Shown here: piece after piece, positions 43,967 through 52,342 of the stretch
How the letters are laid out: every line of letters begins with the position of its first letter
Numbering within the stretch: the stretch's first letter is position 1
NCBI RefSeq assembly: GCF_000384295.1
Contig: NZ_KB913037.1
Span: forward strand, 4,102,868 to 4,166,867
Direction of reading: 5' to 3'
Origin: Amycolatopsis balhimycina FH 1894
Lineage (GTDB): Bacteria; Actinomycetota; Actinomycetes; Mycobacteriales; Pseudonocardiaceae
Length of the DNA stretch: 64,000 nt
Made by a program: the position numbers and the translations under genes
Notes under the pieces: model-generated
Seen by the model: only the letters and a program-made list of their open reading frames with translations
Databases searched by the model: none
What the model was told of the DNA's origin: nothing

Positions 43967-44767
43967 CTAACGAACAACCCCGTACGCGCGATCAAGTGCG
44001 TCCACGATCTCCTTGCGCAGCCCGGCGCCGACGGCGATCGTCGCGGCGGAACCCACCGTGTGCTCGCTGCCGTCACGGTCCACGACGGCGCCGCCGGCCT
44101 CGCGCACGAGCAGCACGCCGGCCATGGTGTCCCAAGGGTTGTTGGACAGGATCAGTGCGGCGTCGAGCTTTCCGTCCGCGACCCAGGCGAGGTCGATCGC
44201 CGCGGTGCCGAGCATCCGGATCTTCTGCGCCCGCGCGCCGAGGTCGGACAGCAGCGTCAGCCGGGCGTGGTTCTTCTCCTCGGCGAGCTCCCCGATCGCG
44301 AAGTCGCCGACGGCGATCATGGCGTCGGACATCTCGGTCGCAACAGACGCGCCGACTCGCTTTCCGTTCGCGAAGGCACCTTCGCCGCGCGCCGCGGTGT
44401 AGGTGACCCCGAGGTACGGCAGCGTGATCGCGGCGACCGTGCTGTGCTCACCGTCCACCAGGGCCAGGGAAATCCCGCAGAGCGGAATTCCGCGGGCGAA
44501 GTTCGCCGTTCCGTCGATCGGGTCGAGGGCCCACCAGCGGCCGCCGGTCTCCCCGCTGCGGCCGCGCTCCTCGCCGAGGATGCCGATCTCCGGCGTCTCG
44601 GCGGCGAGGAACTCCCGCAGCGCGTCCTCGACCGCCGTGTCGACGTCGGTCACCAGGTCGCGATCGCCTTTCGCGGAAACCGAAAAACTCGGGCGCGACC
44701 TGACGATCTCCGTCGCCTTCGCCACGGCTTCGCGCGCGACGTCCAGTAGTGCGGCATGCTCGGTCAT
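43967..44767 (-). CDS. Inositol monophosphatase family protein
   Basis: A 266-aa magnesium-dependent sugar-phosphate phosphatase of the SuhB/IMPase fold. The metal-site motifs GEERG, WALDPIDGTANFARG and the C-terminal WDTMAGVLLVREAGG are intact. Substrates in the family include inositol-1-phosphate, histidinol-phosphate, fructose-bisphosphate and nucleotide 3'-phosphates. It is divergent, across 28 bp, from the creatininase-like gene, so it may serve the pterin-like pathway by removing a phosphate; this is inferred from position only. Confidence 0.88.
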   Translation of the reverse strand: MTEHAALLDVAREAVAKATEIVRSRPSFSVSAKGDRDLVTDVDTAVEDALREFLAAETPEIGILGEERGRSGETGGRWWALDPIDGTANFARGIPLCGISLALVDGEHSTVAAITLPYLGVTYTAARGEGAFANGKRVGASVATEMSDAMIAVGDFAIGELAEEKNHARLTLLSDLGARAQKIRMLGTAAIDLAWVADGKLDAALILSNNPWDTMAGVLLVREAGGAVVDRDGSEHTVGSAATIAVGAGLRKEIVDALDRAYGVVR

Positions 44768-44795
44768 GCCACCAACCTAGTGAAGGGCCGCGCGC

Positions 44796-45488
44796 ATGAC
44801 CGATCTGTTCCCGCTCGCCACCACCGCCGACGAGCAGGAGCGGCGGGCGTCGGTGGCGGTACTGCCGATCGGCAGCTTCGAACAGCACGGCGCGCACCTC
44901 CCGCTGGCGACCGACACGGTCATCGCGGCGACCCTCGCCCGCGCGGTGGCCGACGCGTACCCCGTCCTCCACCTGCCGCCGATCACGATCTCGTGCTCAC
45001 ACGAGCACGCCGCGTGGGCGGGCACGGTCAGCATCTCGGCGCGCACGCTGCACGCGGTGGTCACCGACGTCGCCGCGTCGCTGAAAGCGTCCGGCGTGGA
45101 CCGGCTCGTGCTGGTCAACGCGCACGGCGGCAACTACGTACTGTCCAATGTGGTCCAGGAGGCGGCGGGCGCGATGGCGCTGTTCCCGGGCGTCGCCGAC
45201 TGGCAGGCGGCGCACACCGCGGCCGGCCTGCGGACGTCGCTGGACGACGACATGCACGCGGGCGAACTGGAGACGTCGATCCTGCTGCACGCCCACCCGC
45301 ACCTGGTCCGGCCGGGCCACGAAACGGCCGACCACGTCACCGACCGGGAGCACCTGCTGACGCTGGGCCTGCGGGCGTACACGGAGTCGGGGGTGGTCGG
45401 CCGTCCTTCGCTGGCGAGCGCGGCCAAGGGGCACGTCGTGCTGGACACGCTGGTCCAGCGCTTCGCCGGGGTCCTCGAAGTCTTTTGA
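44796..45488 (+). CDS. Creatininase-family amidohydrolase (possible formamide hydrolase)
   Basis: A 230-aa metal-dependent amidohydrolase with all family motifs: PIGSFEQHGAHLPLATD, SHEHAAWAGTVS, NAHGGN and HAGELETS supply the Glu/His/Asp ligands. The family includes creatininase, the mycofactocin factor MftE, and archaeal ArfB, which removes formate from the formylated pyrimidine FAPy. Since the convergent neighbour is a cyclohydrolase predicted to make FAPy, a deformylase role is attractive. No mycofactocin genes are present. Function is inferred. Confidence 0.85.
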   Translation: MTDLFPLATTADEQERRASVAVLPIGSFEQHGAHLPLATDTVIAATLARAVADAYPVLHLPPITISCSHEHAAWAGTVSISARTLHAVVTDVAASLKASGVDRLVLVNAHGGNYVLSNVVQEAAGAMALFPGVADWQAAHTAAGLRTSLDDDMHAGELETSILLHAHPHLVRPGHETADHVTDREHLLTLGLRAYTESGVVGRPSLASAAKGHVVLDTLVQRFAGVLEVF

Positions 45489-45496
45489 CACGCCGG

Positions 45497-45557
45497 AAAG
45501 GCCGTGAATGGCACATTGAGGGACTTAGAGTCCCTCAATGTGCCATTCACGGCCTTT
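45497..45557. repeat. 29-bp perfect inverted repeat, bidirectional terminator-like
   Basis: Two 29-bp arms match perfectly around the 3-base loop TAG. The outer ends read AAAGGCCGTGAATGGC and its complement. It sits between the convergent creatininase-like and cyclohydrolase genes, so it can terminate both. The arms are long and less GC-rich than the neighbouring genes, more like a dispersed repeat element than a simple terminator. Confidence 0.85.
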
Positions 45558-45565
45558 GAGCCAGG

Positions 45566-46219
45566 TCACGAGCCGGCGAAGGCCTGGTCCAGGTGCGGGA
45601 GCAGGTGGGCCATCCGCTCGGCCTTCGTCCGGAGGTAGCGCAGGTTCTCCGGATTCGGCGGAACCAGCAACGGAACCTGCTCGCTGATCCGGATTCCGTA
45701 GCGCGTGAGCTGTTCGACCTTCTGCGGGTTGTTCGACAGCAGCCGCACCGAGCGGATGCCGAGGTCGGTCAGGATGCCCGCCGCCGCGTGGTAGTCGCGG
45801 GCGTCGACCGGGAGGCCCTGCGCCACGTTCGCGTCGACCGTGTCGAGGCCCTCGTCCTGCTGCAGCCGCATCGCCTCGAGCTTTGCGAGCAGGCCGATCC
45901 CCCGGCCTTCGTGGCCCTGGACGTAGACCACCACGCCCGAGCCTTCCTCGACGATCCGGTCCAGCGCCGCCGCCAGCTGGTCGCCGCACTCGCAGTGCGT
46001 CGAGCCGAAGACGTCGCCGGTCAGGCACTCGCTGTGCACCCGGACCAGCGCGCCCAGCGGGGCGACATCGCCGTAGACCAGCGCGACCTGCTCGGTGCCG
46101 GTGCGGTCGAGGTAGCCGACCGCGCGGAACGTCCCGTGCCGGGTCGGTAGCCGGGTTTCGACGACCCGCTCGACCACCGCCCGGCGCGGCAGATCCCCGA
46201 TGACGTCACTTGCGGTCAT
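45566..46219 (-). CDS. ribA: GTP cyclohydrolase II homologue with Tyr-to-Met switch (FAPy-forming type)
   Basis: A 217-aa GCH II fold without a RibB domain. Zinc ligands Cys65, Cys76 and Cys78 are in [27 protein letters not shown] and [11 protein letters not shown] are conserved. The residue equivalent to E. coli Tyr105 (KIRAY) is Met117 here (KLEAM). In S. coelicolor SCO6655 the same Met (Met120) makes the enzyme stop at the formylated intermediate FAPy, and mutating it to Tyr restores the riboflavin precursor. This protein is therefore predicted to produce FAPy for a non-riboflavin pathway. It ends the six-gene operon, overlapping the flippase-like gene. Confidence 0.92.
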   Translation of the reverse strand: MTASDVIGDLPRRAVVERVVETRLPTRHGTFRAVGYLDRTGTEQVALVYGDVAPLGALVRVHSECLTGDVFGSTHCECGDQLAAALDRIVEEGSGVVVYVQGHEGRGIGLLAKLEAMRLQQDEGLDTVDANVAQGLPVDARDYHAAAGILTDLGIRSVRLLSNNPQKVEQLTRYGIRISEQVPLLVPPNPENLRYLRTKAERMAHLLPHLDQAFAGS

Positions 46220-47235
46220 GACTTCAACCCCACTTCCGATTCGATCCCGGTGTCGGCCGCCGTGCGCGGAGCGGGCACGACACCGGTGTGCGGAGCGCGG
46301 GTCTCGCGGAACCCGGCGACGCTCCGGACGAGCAGGACACCGGCGCCGGGCAGGCTCGCGACCAGCGTGAGCACGCCGTAGACCACGGCAACGGTGACAC
46401 CTTGGGCGGCTCCCAGACCGGCCGCACCGAAGAGCAGGGCGCAGACGCCCTCTCGGGGGCCGAAGCCGCCGACGTTGAGCGGGAGACCCATCGCGAGCAG
46501 CGCGAGGACCATCAGGGGCACGAGCTGCCAGACCGGCGCGCCGACCCCGGCGACGCGGGCGGCGACGACGAACAGCGCCAGGTGCCCGGCCAGCGTCGCG
46601 ACGGACAGGAAGCCCACGCTGGGCCACGTCTCGCGGGTCAGCAGGCCGAGCCGGACGTCGGCGAGCGTGACGGCGAAGCCGCGGCGCCACTTCGACGGGC
46701 TGTGGATCCAGCGCCCGCCGAGCAGGCGGCCGACGACCAGGCCGGCGACGGCGGCCAGCACGACGACCACGCCGGCCCCCACCACGACCTCGCGGAACGC
46801 GCCGGGCACGACACCCGGCGACGCGAGCACGACGGTGACCGCGGACGCGATCAGCACGACCTGGCCCGCGGTGCGTTCCAGGACGACGGCCCGCACGCCG
46901 CGCGGCACGTCACCGCTGTCGCGGCCGTGCTGCACCGCGCGGTGGACGTCGCCGAGGACGCCCGCGGGCAGCACGCCGTTGAGGAACAGCGCGCGGTAGT
47001 AGTCGGCGACGGCGGTGCGCAGCGAAAGCCGCAGGCCGAGCCGGGTGGCGACGATCTGCCAGCGGCCCGCGCTCAACAGCGTCGTCGCCAGGCCGATGCC
47101 GAGCGCGGCGAGCACGCCGACGGCGCTGATCCGGCCGAGCCCGTCGAGGAAGGCGGCGCTGCCGAGCTGCCAGACGAGCACGGCGAGGATGCCGAGCGCG
47201 CCCGCGATCCGCAGCCAGGCGAGGGCGCGCTTCAC
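46216..47235 (-). CDS. Flippase-like membrane protein (UPF0104/LPG synthase TM family)
   Basis: A 339-aa protein with about eight TM helices of the AglD/UPF0104 type, related to the membrane part of lysylphosphatidylglycerol synthase. Motifs include [22 protein letters not shown], an ERTAGQ element, and [14 protein letters not shown] near the C-terminal third. Relatives translocate or modify lipid-linked compounds. Its place between a methyltransferase and the cyclohydrolase, with overlapping codons on both sides, suggests export of a lipid-linked product. GTG 47235 start. Confidence 0.85.
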   Translation of the reverse strand: MKRALAWLRIAGALGILAVLVWQLGSAAFLDGLGRISAVGVLAALGIGLATTLLSAGRWQIVATRLGLRLSLRTAVADYYRALFLNGVLPAGVLGDVHRAVQHGRDSGDVPRGVRAVVLERTAGQVVLIASAVTVVLASPGVVPGAFREVVVGAGVVVVLAAVAGLVVGRLLGGRWIHSPSKWRRGFAVTLADVRLGLLTRETWPSVGFLSVATLAGHLALFVVAARVAGVGAPVWQLVPLMVLALLAMGLPLNVGGFGPREGVCALLFGAAGLGAAQGVTVAVVYGVLTLVASLPGAGVLLVRSVAGFRETRAPHTGVVPAPRTAADTGIESEVGLKS

Positions 47236-48062
47236 GCCGCCGCCTCCATGCTCGGCGGCAGGACCAGCAGGTCGCCGTGGTGGATCACCGCGTGCAGCTC
47301 GCCGGCCGCGGCCATCTCGAGCCGCCGCTGCAGGTAGACGTCGGCGACCGGGCGCAGCTGGGGCAGCTGCTCGACGGCGGCGCCGACCCAGCCTTCGAGC
47401 CACTGCCGCTGCAGTTCGGCCTGGTCCGGGCCGAGCCGCCAGGCGCTTTCCGCGCGGACGACCGTGGCGCCGAGCCTGCCGAACGCCGTCGCGGCGACGT
47501 CCACCGCGTTCGGGCCGAGCAGCCGCCTGCCCCCGGTGACCCGCCGCTGGTGGGCGTTGAACGCGGCGGCGAGGGCCGGGTCGAGCGGGTCGCCGGGTGA
47601 CAGCTCGACCTTGCCGGTGACCGAAAGCATCAGCAGCGCCGCGCAGCCCGCTTCGACGATCGCCGTGGCCAGCGCCGTGACCTCGTCCCTGGTCAGCAGG
47701 TCGAGCAGGGCGGACGCGGTGACCAGCGACGTCCCGGCGAGATCCGCGGCCCGCAGCGCGGTGACGTCGCGCTGCTCGGCGACGGCGTCGACCAGGCTGC
47801 CGTCGAGCGCGGACTCCGGGATGCTCGCCCGGGCGTGCGTGAGCAGTTCGGTGTCGTGGTCGTGCAGGATCCAGCGCTGCGCGCCGGGCAGGCGGGCGGC
47901 CAGCCAGCGGCCGAGCGAGCCGGTGCCGCAGCCGAGGTCCCGGATGACGACCTCTTCGTTCTCCGGGAGGTACTCCCGGAGCGGGTCGAGGAGCTCGGTG
48001 GCGCGGGCCGCGGCGTCCGCGGGTTCACGCAGGTAGAGCCAGTCCGGTGCGAACGCGGTCAT
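47232..48062 (-). CDS. SAM-dependent methyltransferase
   Basis: A 276-aa class I methyltransferase. Motif I is VIRDLGCGTGSLGRWLAAR, the acidic strand-2 motif is LHDHDTELL, and LVTASALLDLLTRDE is motif IV. The C-terminal 90 residues are a helical lid that could accept a bulky substrate. It overlaps the upstream glycosyltransferase by ATGA and the downstream flippase-like gene by GTGA, so it belongs to the same pathway. Confidence 0.85.
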   Translation of the reverse strand: MTAFAPDWLYLREPADAAARATELLDPLREYLPENEEVVIRDLGCGTGSLGRWLAARLPGAQRWILHDHDTELLTHARASIPESALDGSLVDAVAEQRDVTALRAADLAGTSLVTASALLDLLTRDEVTALATAIVEAGCAALLMLSVTGKVELSPGDPLDPALAAAFNAHQRRVTGGRRLLGPNAVDVAATAFGRLGATVVRAESAWRLGPDQAELQRQWLEGWVGAAVEQLPQLRPVADVYLQRRLEMAAAGELHAVIHHGDLLVLPPSMEAAA

Positions 48063-49126
48063 GCCGCCGCCTCCTGCCGCTGCAGAATGTCCGCGATCCG
48101 GCGGGCGGTGTCGTCCCAGCCGGTCAGGGTCTCGCGGCGCAGCCTCGCCGACGCGCGCAGCCGTGTCCGCAGCGCCGGCTCGGTGAGCCAGCGGCGCAGG
48201 GCGGCGCCGAGCGCTTCGACGTCGTCGCCCGGCACGAGCATGCCGGGCACCGAGCCGTCCGGCGCGACGCCGAGCGTGTCGGGCAGCGCGTCGACATCGG
48301 TGGTCAGCACCGGCACACCGCGGGCGAGGGCTTCGGTGACGACCATGCAGTACGTCTCGGCGCGGGAGGGCAGCACCAGCAGGTCGGCAGTGTGGTAGGT
48401 CGCGTCGAGCGCCGCGCCGGTGCGGGGGCCGGTGAGGGTGAAGCGGTCGCCGAGCCGGTGCTCCCGCAGCCGCTCGACGTACTTCGTCTCGCGCTTGATC
48501 CCGCCGACGCACTCGCAGGTCCAGCGCAGGTCGGCGACGGTTTCGAGGGCCTGGGCGAGCACGCCCTGCCCCTTGCGCGGGGTCACGTTGGCGACGCAGA
48601 CCAGCCGGGACATGCCGTCGGTGCCGATGGCCAGGGGCGCGTGGTCGACGCCCGGCGTGACCGCGTGCACGCGGTGCGGGGCCAGGCCGTGGTGGCTGAT
48701 CAGGCGGCGCGCGGCCCACTCGCTGGTCGCGACGACCGAGCTCGCGGCCCGCAGCGTCTCGCGCTCCAGCGCGTCGAGCTCGGCGGCGAGCGCGGGCGGC
48801 AGGCCGGTCTCGTCGGCCAGCGGCAGGTGCACCAGGACCGACAGCGACAGCCGGCGGGCCTGCGGGACGACGACCTCGGGCACGCCACAGGCGACCAGGC
48901 CGTCGAGCAGCACCGCCGAGCCGGTGGGCAGCGCGGAGAGGAGGTGGCCGAGGACCGCCCGGGCCTCGGTGTCCGGGCGCGGCCAGCTGCCGGAGACGGC
49001 GATCTCGCGCACGTCGAGGCCGGCCTCGACGAGCCGGTCGCACATCCGCCGGTCGTAGGTGTTGCCGCCGCTGGGGACGGACGTGTCGTCGATGTCCCCG
49101 GGAAGGACGACGTAGAGAGTGTTCAC
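48059..49126 (-). CDS. Family 4 glycosyltransferase
   Basis: A 355-aa GT-B glycosyltransferase. The Rossmann acceptor domain includes [11 protein letters not shown] and [18 protein letters not shown]. The donor domain has [20 protein letters not shown] and the intact EX7E motif [19 protein letters not shown]. It starts at GTG 49126, overlapping the PTPS-homologue stop (GTGA). It would glycosylate the product of the operon with a nucleotide sugar of unknown type. Confidence 0.9.
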   Translation of the reverse strand: MNTLYVVLPGDIDDTSVPSGGNTYDRRMCDRLVEAGLDVREIAVSGSWPRPDTEARAVLGHLLSALPTGSAVLLDGLVACGVPEVVVPQARRLSLSVLVHLPLADETGLPPALAAELDALERETLRAASSVVATSEWAARRLISHHGLAPHRVHAVTPGVDHAPLAIGTDGMSRLVCVANVTPRKGQGVLAQALETVADLRWTCECVGGIKRETKYVERLREHRLGDRFTLTGPRTGAALDATYHTADLLVLPSRAETYCMVVTEALARGVPVLTTDVDALPDTLGVAPDGSVPGMLVPGDDVEALGAALRRWLTEPALRTRLRASARLRRETLTGWDDTARRIADILQRQEAAA

Positions 49127-49521
49127 AGGGCACGCTCGTAACTCGCCCACGCGACGTGCGACTCGTGCAGCGAGACGGTGATGCCGTCGAGGCCGCGCGC
49201 GCCGTCGCCGAGGCGTCCGGCGTGGACGGCGTCGGCGAGGCGGTCGGCGATGACCTTCGCGAGGAACTCCGTGGACGTGTTGATGCCCTTGAACTCCGGC
49301 TCGTCGTCGAGGTTGCGGTAGTTCAGGTCGCTCAGCACCGCCCTCAGCTCTTCCGTGGCCTTGCCGATGTCCACGACGATGTTGTCCTCGTCGAGCTCGG
49401 CCCGGCGGAAGGTCGCATCCACCACGAAGGTCGCGCCGTGCAGGCGTTGCGCGGGTCCGAAGACTTCCCCGCGAAAGCTGTGGGCGACCATTACGTGGTC
49501 ACGGACGGTGATGCTGAACAC
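49123..49521 (-). CDS. 6-pyruvoyltetrahydropterin synthase homologue lacking catalytic residues
   Basis: A 132-aa T-fold protein. The PTPS core is recognisable ([44 protein letters not shown] split by loops, [17 protein letters not shown]), but the zinc triad is incomplete: HGH is HGA (His28, Ala30). There is no cysteine in the whole protein, and the Asp-His of the catalytic dyad is Asn67-Tyr68. Glu120, the pterin-anchoring type residue, remains. S. coelicolor SCO6650 is likewise metal-free and inactive in the PTPS reaction but keeps a pterin-type pocket. GTG 49521 has GGAGGT upstream. Confidence 0.88.
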   Translation of the reverse strand: MFSITVRDHVMVAHSFRGEVFGPAQRLHGATFVVDATFRRAELDEDNIVVDIGKATEELRAVLSDLNYRNLDDEPEFKGINTSTEFLAKVIADRLADAVHAGRLGDGARGLDGITVSLHESHVAWASYERAL

Positions 49522-49552
49522 CAAGACCTCCGATGCGTTCGGGTGGACGTGG

Positions 49553-50515
49553 TCATTGCGGCTGATACATGACACGGAGGCACAGGGCGGAAAGTTCATT
49601 CGCGACCAGCTGGGGTAGCACGGAAGGAAGATCCTCAAACATGCATTCCGCGCTGACCAGCGCTTCGAACGCCGGATCGGCCAGCAGATCCAGGGCGACG
49701 CCGAGGCGCTGGGCGTAGCTGCGGTCCGGCCGCGCGACCGTCCCGACCTGGCTGCTGCGGATCACCAGGCGCCGCGAATGGAAGTTCTCGCCGAGGGGGA
49801 CGCTCACCCGGCGATCGCCGTACCAGGACAGCTCCAGGACCTCCCCCGCCGGCGCGAGCAGCTCCAGCGCGCGGGCGAGCCCGGCCTCGCTGGCGCTCGC
49901 GTGCACGACGAGGTCGCAGTCGCCGAGCGCTTCGCCGGGGGTCGAGAAGCCGACCCCGAGGGCGTCGGCGATCTCCGCTTTGGACTCGTCGACGTCGATC
50001 AGCTGCACCCGGGTCGCCGGGAAGCCACTGAGGAGCTTCGCGACGCTGCAGCCGACCATCCCGGCGCCGATGACCGCGATCCGGTCGCCGAGCCGCGGCC
50101 GCGCGTCCCACACGGCGTTCACGGCGGTCTCGACCGTGCCGGCGAGGATCGCCCGGCCGGCCGGGACCGCGTCCGGCACCGGCGTCACCGCGGCTGCCGG
50201 AACGACGTACGCGGTCTGGTGCGGGTAAAGGCAGAAGACGGTCTTGCCCGCCAGGTGCGCGGGCCCCCGCTCGACGACGCCGACGTTGAGGTAGCCGTAC
50301 TTCACCGGGCCGGCGAACTCACCTTCCTGGAAGGGCGCGCGCATGACGTCGTGCTGACTCGCCGGGACGCCGCCGCGGAAGACGAGGGTTTCGGTGCCGC
50401 GGCTGACACCGGAGTACAGCGTGCGGACGAGCACGTCGTCGGGCCCCGGCTCGGGCAGCACCTCCTCCCGCAGCTGTCCCGTGCCGGGACTTTGAACCCA
50501 GAAAGCCTGTTCCAC
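49553..50515 (-). CDS. Zinc-type alcohol dehydrogenase family oxidoreductase
   Basis: A 320-aa MDR-superfamily dehydrogenase beginning [22 protein letters not shown]. The coenzyme domain has [15 protein letters not shown] and the acidic [12 protein letters not shown], pointing to NAD(H). Zinc-site residues typical of classical ADH are not all evident, and the shape resembles BchC-like or sorbitol-dehydrogenase-like short members. GTG 50515 follows GAGGAG. It is the first gene of the six-gene operon, 31 bp ahead of the PTPS homologue, so it probably oxidises or reduces a pathway intermediate. Confidence 0.85.
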   Translation of the reverse strand: MEQAFWVQSPGTGQLREEVLPEPGPDDVLVRTLYSGVSRGTETLVFRGGVPASQHDVMRAPFQEGEFAGPVKYGYLNVGVVERGPAHLAGKTVFCLYPHQTAYVVPAAAVTPVPDAVPAGRAILAGTVETAVNAVWDARPRLGDRIAVIGAGMVGCSVAKLLSGFPATRVQLIDVDESKAEIADALGVGFSTPGEALGDCDLVVHASASEAGLARALELLAPAGEVLELSWYGDRRVSVPLGENFHSRRLVIRSSQVGTVARPDRSYAQRLGVALDLLADPAFEALVSAECMFEDLPSVLPQLVANELSALCLRVMYQPQ

Positions 50516-50581
50516 GTGTTTCTCCTCAGCGGCAACCGGAGGCTGGTGTCGCCACCCTATGAGCAATTCGCGGAGTCGACG

Positions 50582-51340
50582 ATGATCAAACAGGACCTTC
50601 TCCTGCGCGCGGTGGTGCCGGCGCCGGTGCTCGCCGCGGGGGTCGTCGCGGGCGGTTTCACCCCACTCGCCTGGGCGACCGGAGTCGTTTACGGCCTCGC
50701 GCTGGTGTTGCTCACCGAGTGGGGGCTGCGCCGCAGCGGCCGCGGCGCCTTCGGGCCGGCGGACTGGATCACGTTCGCCCGCGCGACGCTCGTCGGGTGC
50801 GCCGCAGAACTGATCGCCAAGGGTGACTTTTCTCTCTGGTGGCTGGTGGGGCTGGTCGGCGTGGCACTGCTGCTGGACGGCCTCGACGGCCAGGTGGCGC
50901 GCCGCACCGGCACGGCGTCGGAGTTCGGCGCGCGGTTCGACATGGAGGTCGACGCGTTCCTGATCCTCCTGCTGTGCGTCCAGGTGTCCCACGCGCTCGG
51001 GCCGTGGGTGCTGGGGATCGGCCTGATGCGGTACGTCTTCGTCGCCGCTTCGTGGGCCATGCCCTGGCTGACCGCGTCGCTGTACCCGAGCATGGCCCGG
51101 AAGACGGTGGCCGCGGTGCAGGGTGTCGTGCTGGTGGTCGCGGTGTCCGGCCTGCTGCCGCTCGCGGTGACGTTCGCCCTGGTGGCGGCGGCTTTGACGG
51201 CGCTGGTGTGGTCGTTCGGCCGCGACGTCGTCTGGCTGGCCCGGCAGCGCGTCTCGGCGGAGGCTCCCGGGCGGATCGTGCACCTCACCCGGGCGACCCT
51301 GCGGCGCCCGCTCGGCTACGGCCACAACCAGGCGGCCTGA
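50582..51340 (+). CDS. CDP-alcohol phosphatidyltransferase family protein
   Basis: A 252-aa membrane enzyme with about six TM helices and the family signature D-x2-DG-x2-AR-x8-G-x3-D-x3-D: LDGLDGQVARRTGTASEFGARFDMEVD, read in parts DGLDGQVARR and GARFDMEVD. It would transfer a phosphoalcohol between a CDP-activated and an acceptor alcohol in the membrane. It is divergent, across 66 bp, from the dehydrogenase-headed operon, so the two share a control region and perhaps a lipid-linked product. GGAG precedes the ATG. Confidence 0.88.
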   Translation: MIKQDLLLRAVVPAPVLAAGVVAGGFTPLAWATGVVYGLALVLLTEWGLRRSGRGAFGPADWITFARATLVGCAAELIAKGDFSLWWLVGLVGVALLLDGLDGQVARRTGTASEFGARFDMEVDAFLILLLCVQVSHALGPWVLGIGLMRYVFVAASWAMPWLTASLYPSMARKTVAAVQGVVLVVAVSGLLPLAVTFALVAAALTALVWSFGRDVVWLARQRVSAEAPGRIVHLTRATLRRPLGYGHNQAA

Positions 51341-51347
51341 CCCGCCG

Positions 51348-52304
51348 TCAAGAGCCGGGCTCGCGGGCCGCGCGGGCCCGGCGTTTGCCCTCGTGCATCG
51401 CGGCCACCCGGGCGATCGGGATCGTGTGGCCCTCCTCGACCAGGTCGGCCGGCAGGACGAACGGCTCCGGCATCTCCCCGGTCCACGGGTCACCGCCGCT
51501 GAGCAGGCCGGGGGCCGTGTGGATCGTGAAGTCGCCCGGCTTGACGCCGTCGAGGTCGGCCCAGCGGACCGGGAACGAGACCGGTGCCCCCGGCCGGTGA
51601 CGCGGGCTGTAGACGGACACCACCGTCGCCCCGCCGGCCCGGGTCGAATCGAGGAAGACCTTGCCCTCACGGCGGTCCCGGACGAACTCGGTCGTGCCGA
51701 GCGCCGGGTCGAGCCGCTCCGCGCGGACGGCGACCGCGCGGGTGGCCGCGGCGATGTCCTCGACCGCTTGCCCGGGCGCCAGCGGCACGAAGATGTGGAC
51801 GCCCTTGGACCCGCTGGTCTTCACGGCACCGTCGAGGCCGTCGTTGTGCAACGCTTCGCGCACCAGCTTCGCGGCGCCGACGGCCAGCGAAAACGAGCCG
51901 TCCTCGGGCGGGTCGAGGTCCATGACCAGGTGCGTCGGGCCGCTCGCGGGGTCGCCGCGGAAGAGGGCGGTGTGGTACTCGATCGCGCGCTGGTTGCCGA
52001 ACCACACCAGCGTGCGCAGGTCGTTGCACAGCGCGTACGAAACGTCCCGTTTGGACGTCTCCGCCCAGCTCGTGTACCGCTCGACCCACTCCGGGGTGTA
52101 CTTCGGCAGGTTCTTCTGCATGAACGGCCCCTGCCCGCGCAGGACCCGCAGCACGGTCAGCGGCCGGTCGCGCAGCTCCGGCAGCATCCGGTCGGCCACC
52201 GCTTCGAGGTAGTCGAGCAGCTCGCGCTTGGTGACCGTCGCCCCGGGGAAGACCTCCTGGTCGAGACTGCTCAGCTTGACGCCGTGCCGTACCTCGTCGC
52301 TCAT
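51348..52304 (-). CDS. Stand-alone LigD polymerase-domain protein (non-homologous end joining type)
   Basis: A 318-aa archaeo-eukaryotic primase-fold polymerase. Metal-binding Asp residues are in LVMDLDPPE, the nucleotide-binding TSGSKGVHIFVPL follows, and a further Asp lies in VFLDSTRAGG. It has no ligase or nuclease domain and no ku gene beside it, so it resembles PolD-type stand-alone primase-polymerases used in repair. AAGGTGAG precedes the ATG. Confidence 0.9.
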   Translation of the reverse strand: MSDEVRHGVKLSSLDQEVFPGATVTKRELLDYLEAVADRMLPELRDRPLTVLRVLRGQGPFMQKNLPKYTPEWVERYTSWAETSKRDVSYALCNDLRTLVWFGNQRAIEYHTALFRGDPASGPTHLVMDLDPPEDGSFSLAVGAAKLVREALHNDGLDGAVKTSGSKGVHIFVPLAPGQAVEDIAAATRAVAVRAERLDPALGTTEFVRDRREGKVFLDSTRAGGATVVSVYSPRHRPGAPVSFPVRWADLDGVKPGDFTIHTAPGLLSGGDPWTGEMPEPFVLPADLVEEGHTIPIARVAAMHEGKRRARAAREPGS

Positions 52305-52342
52305 CGGCTCACCTTCGCGTTCCCGCGCGAAGCGGTCAACTG

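Noticed and set aside
44796..45488. Assignment of the creatininase-like gene as MftE of mycofactocin synthesis
   Set aside because: None of the other mycofactocin genes (radical SAM MftC, MftB, precursor) are nearby; the adjacent cyclohydrolase gives a better context.
46216..47235. A full lysylphosphatidylglycerol synthase
   Set aside because: The C-terminal aminoacyl-transferase domain is absent; only the membrane flippase-like part is present.
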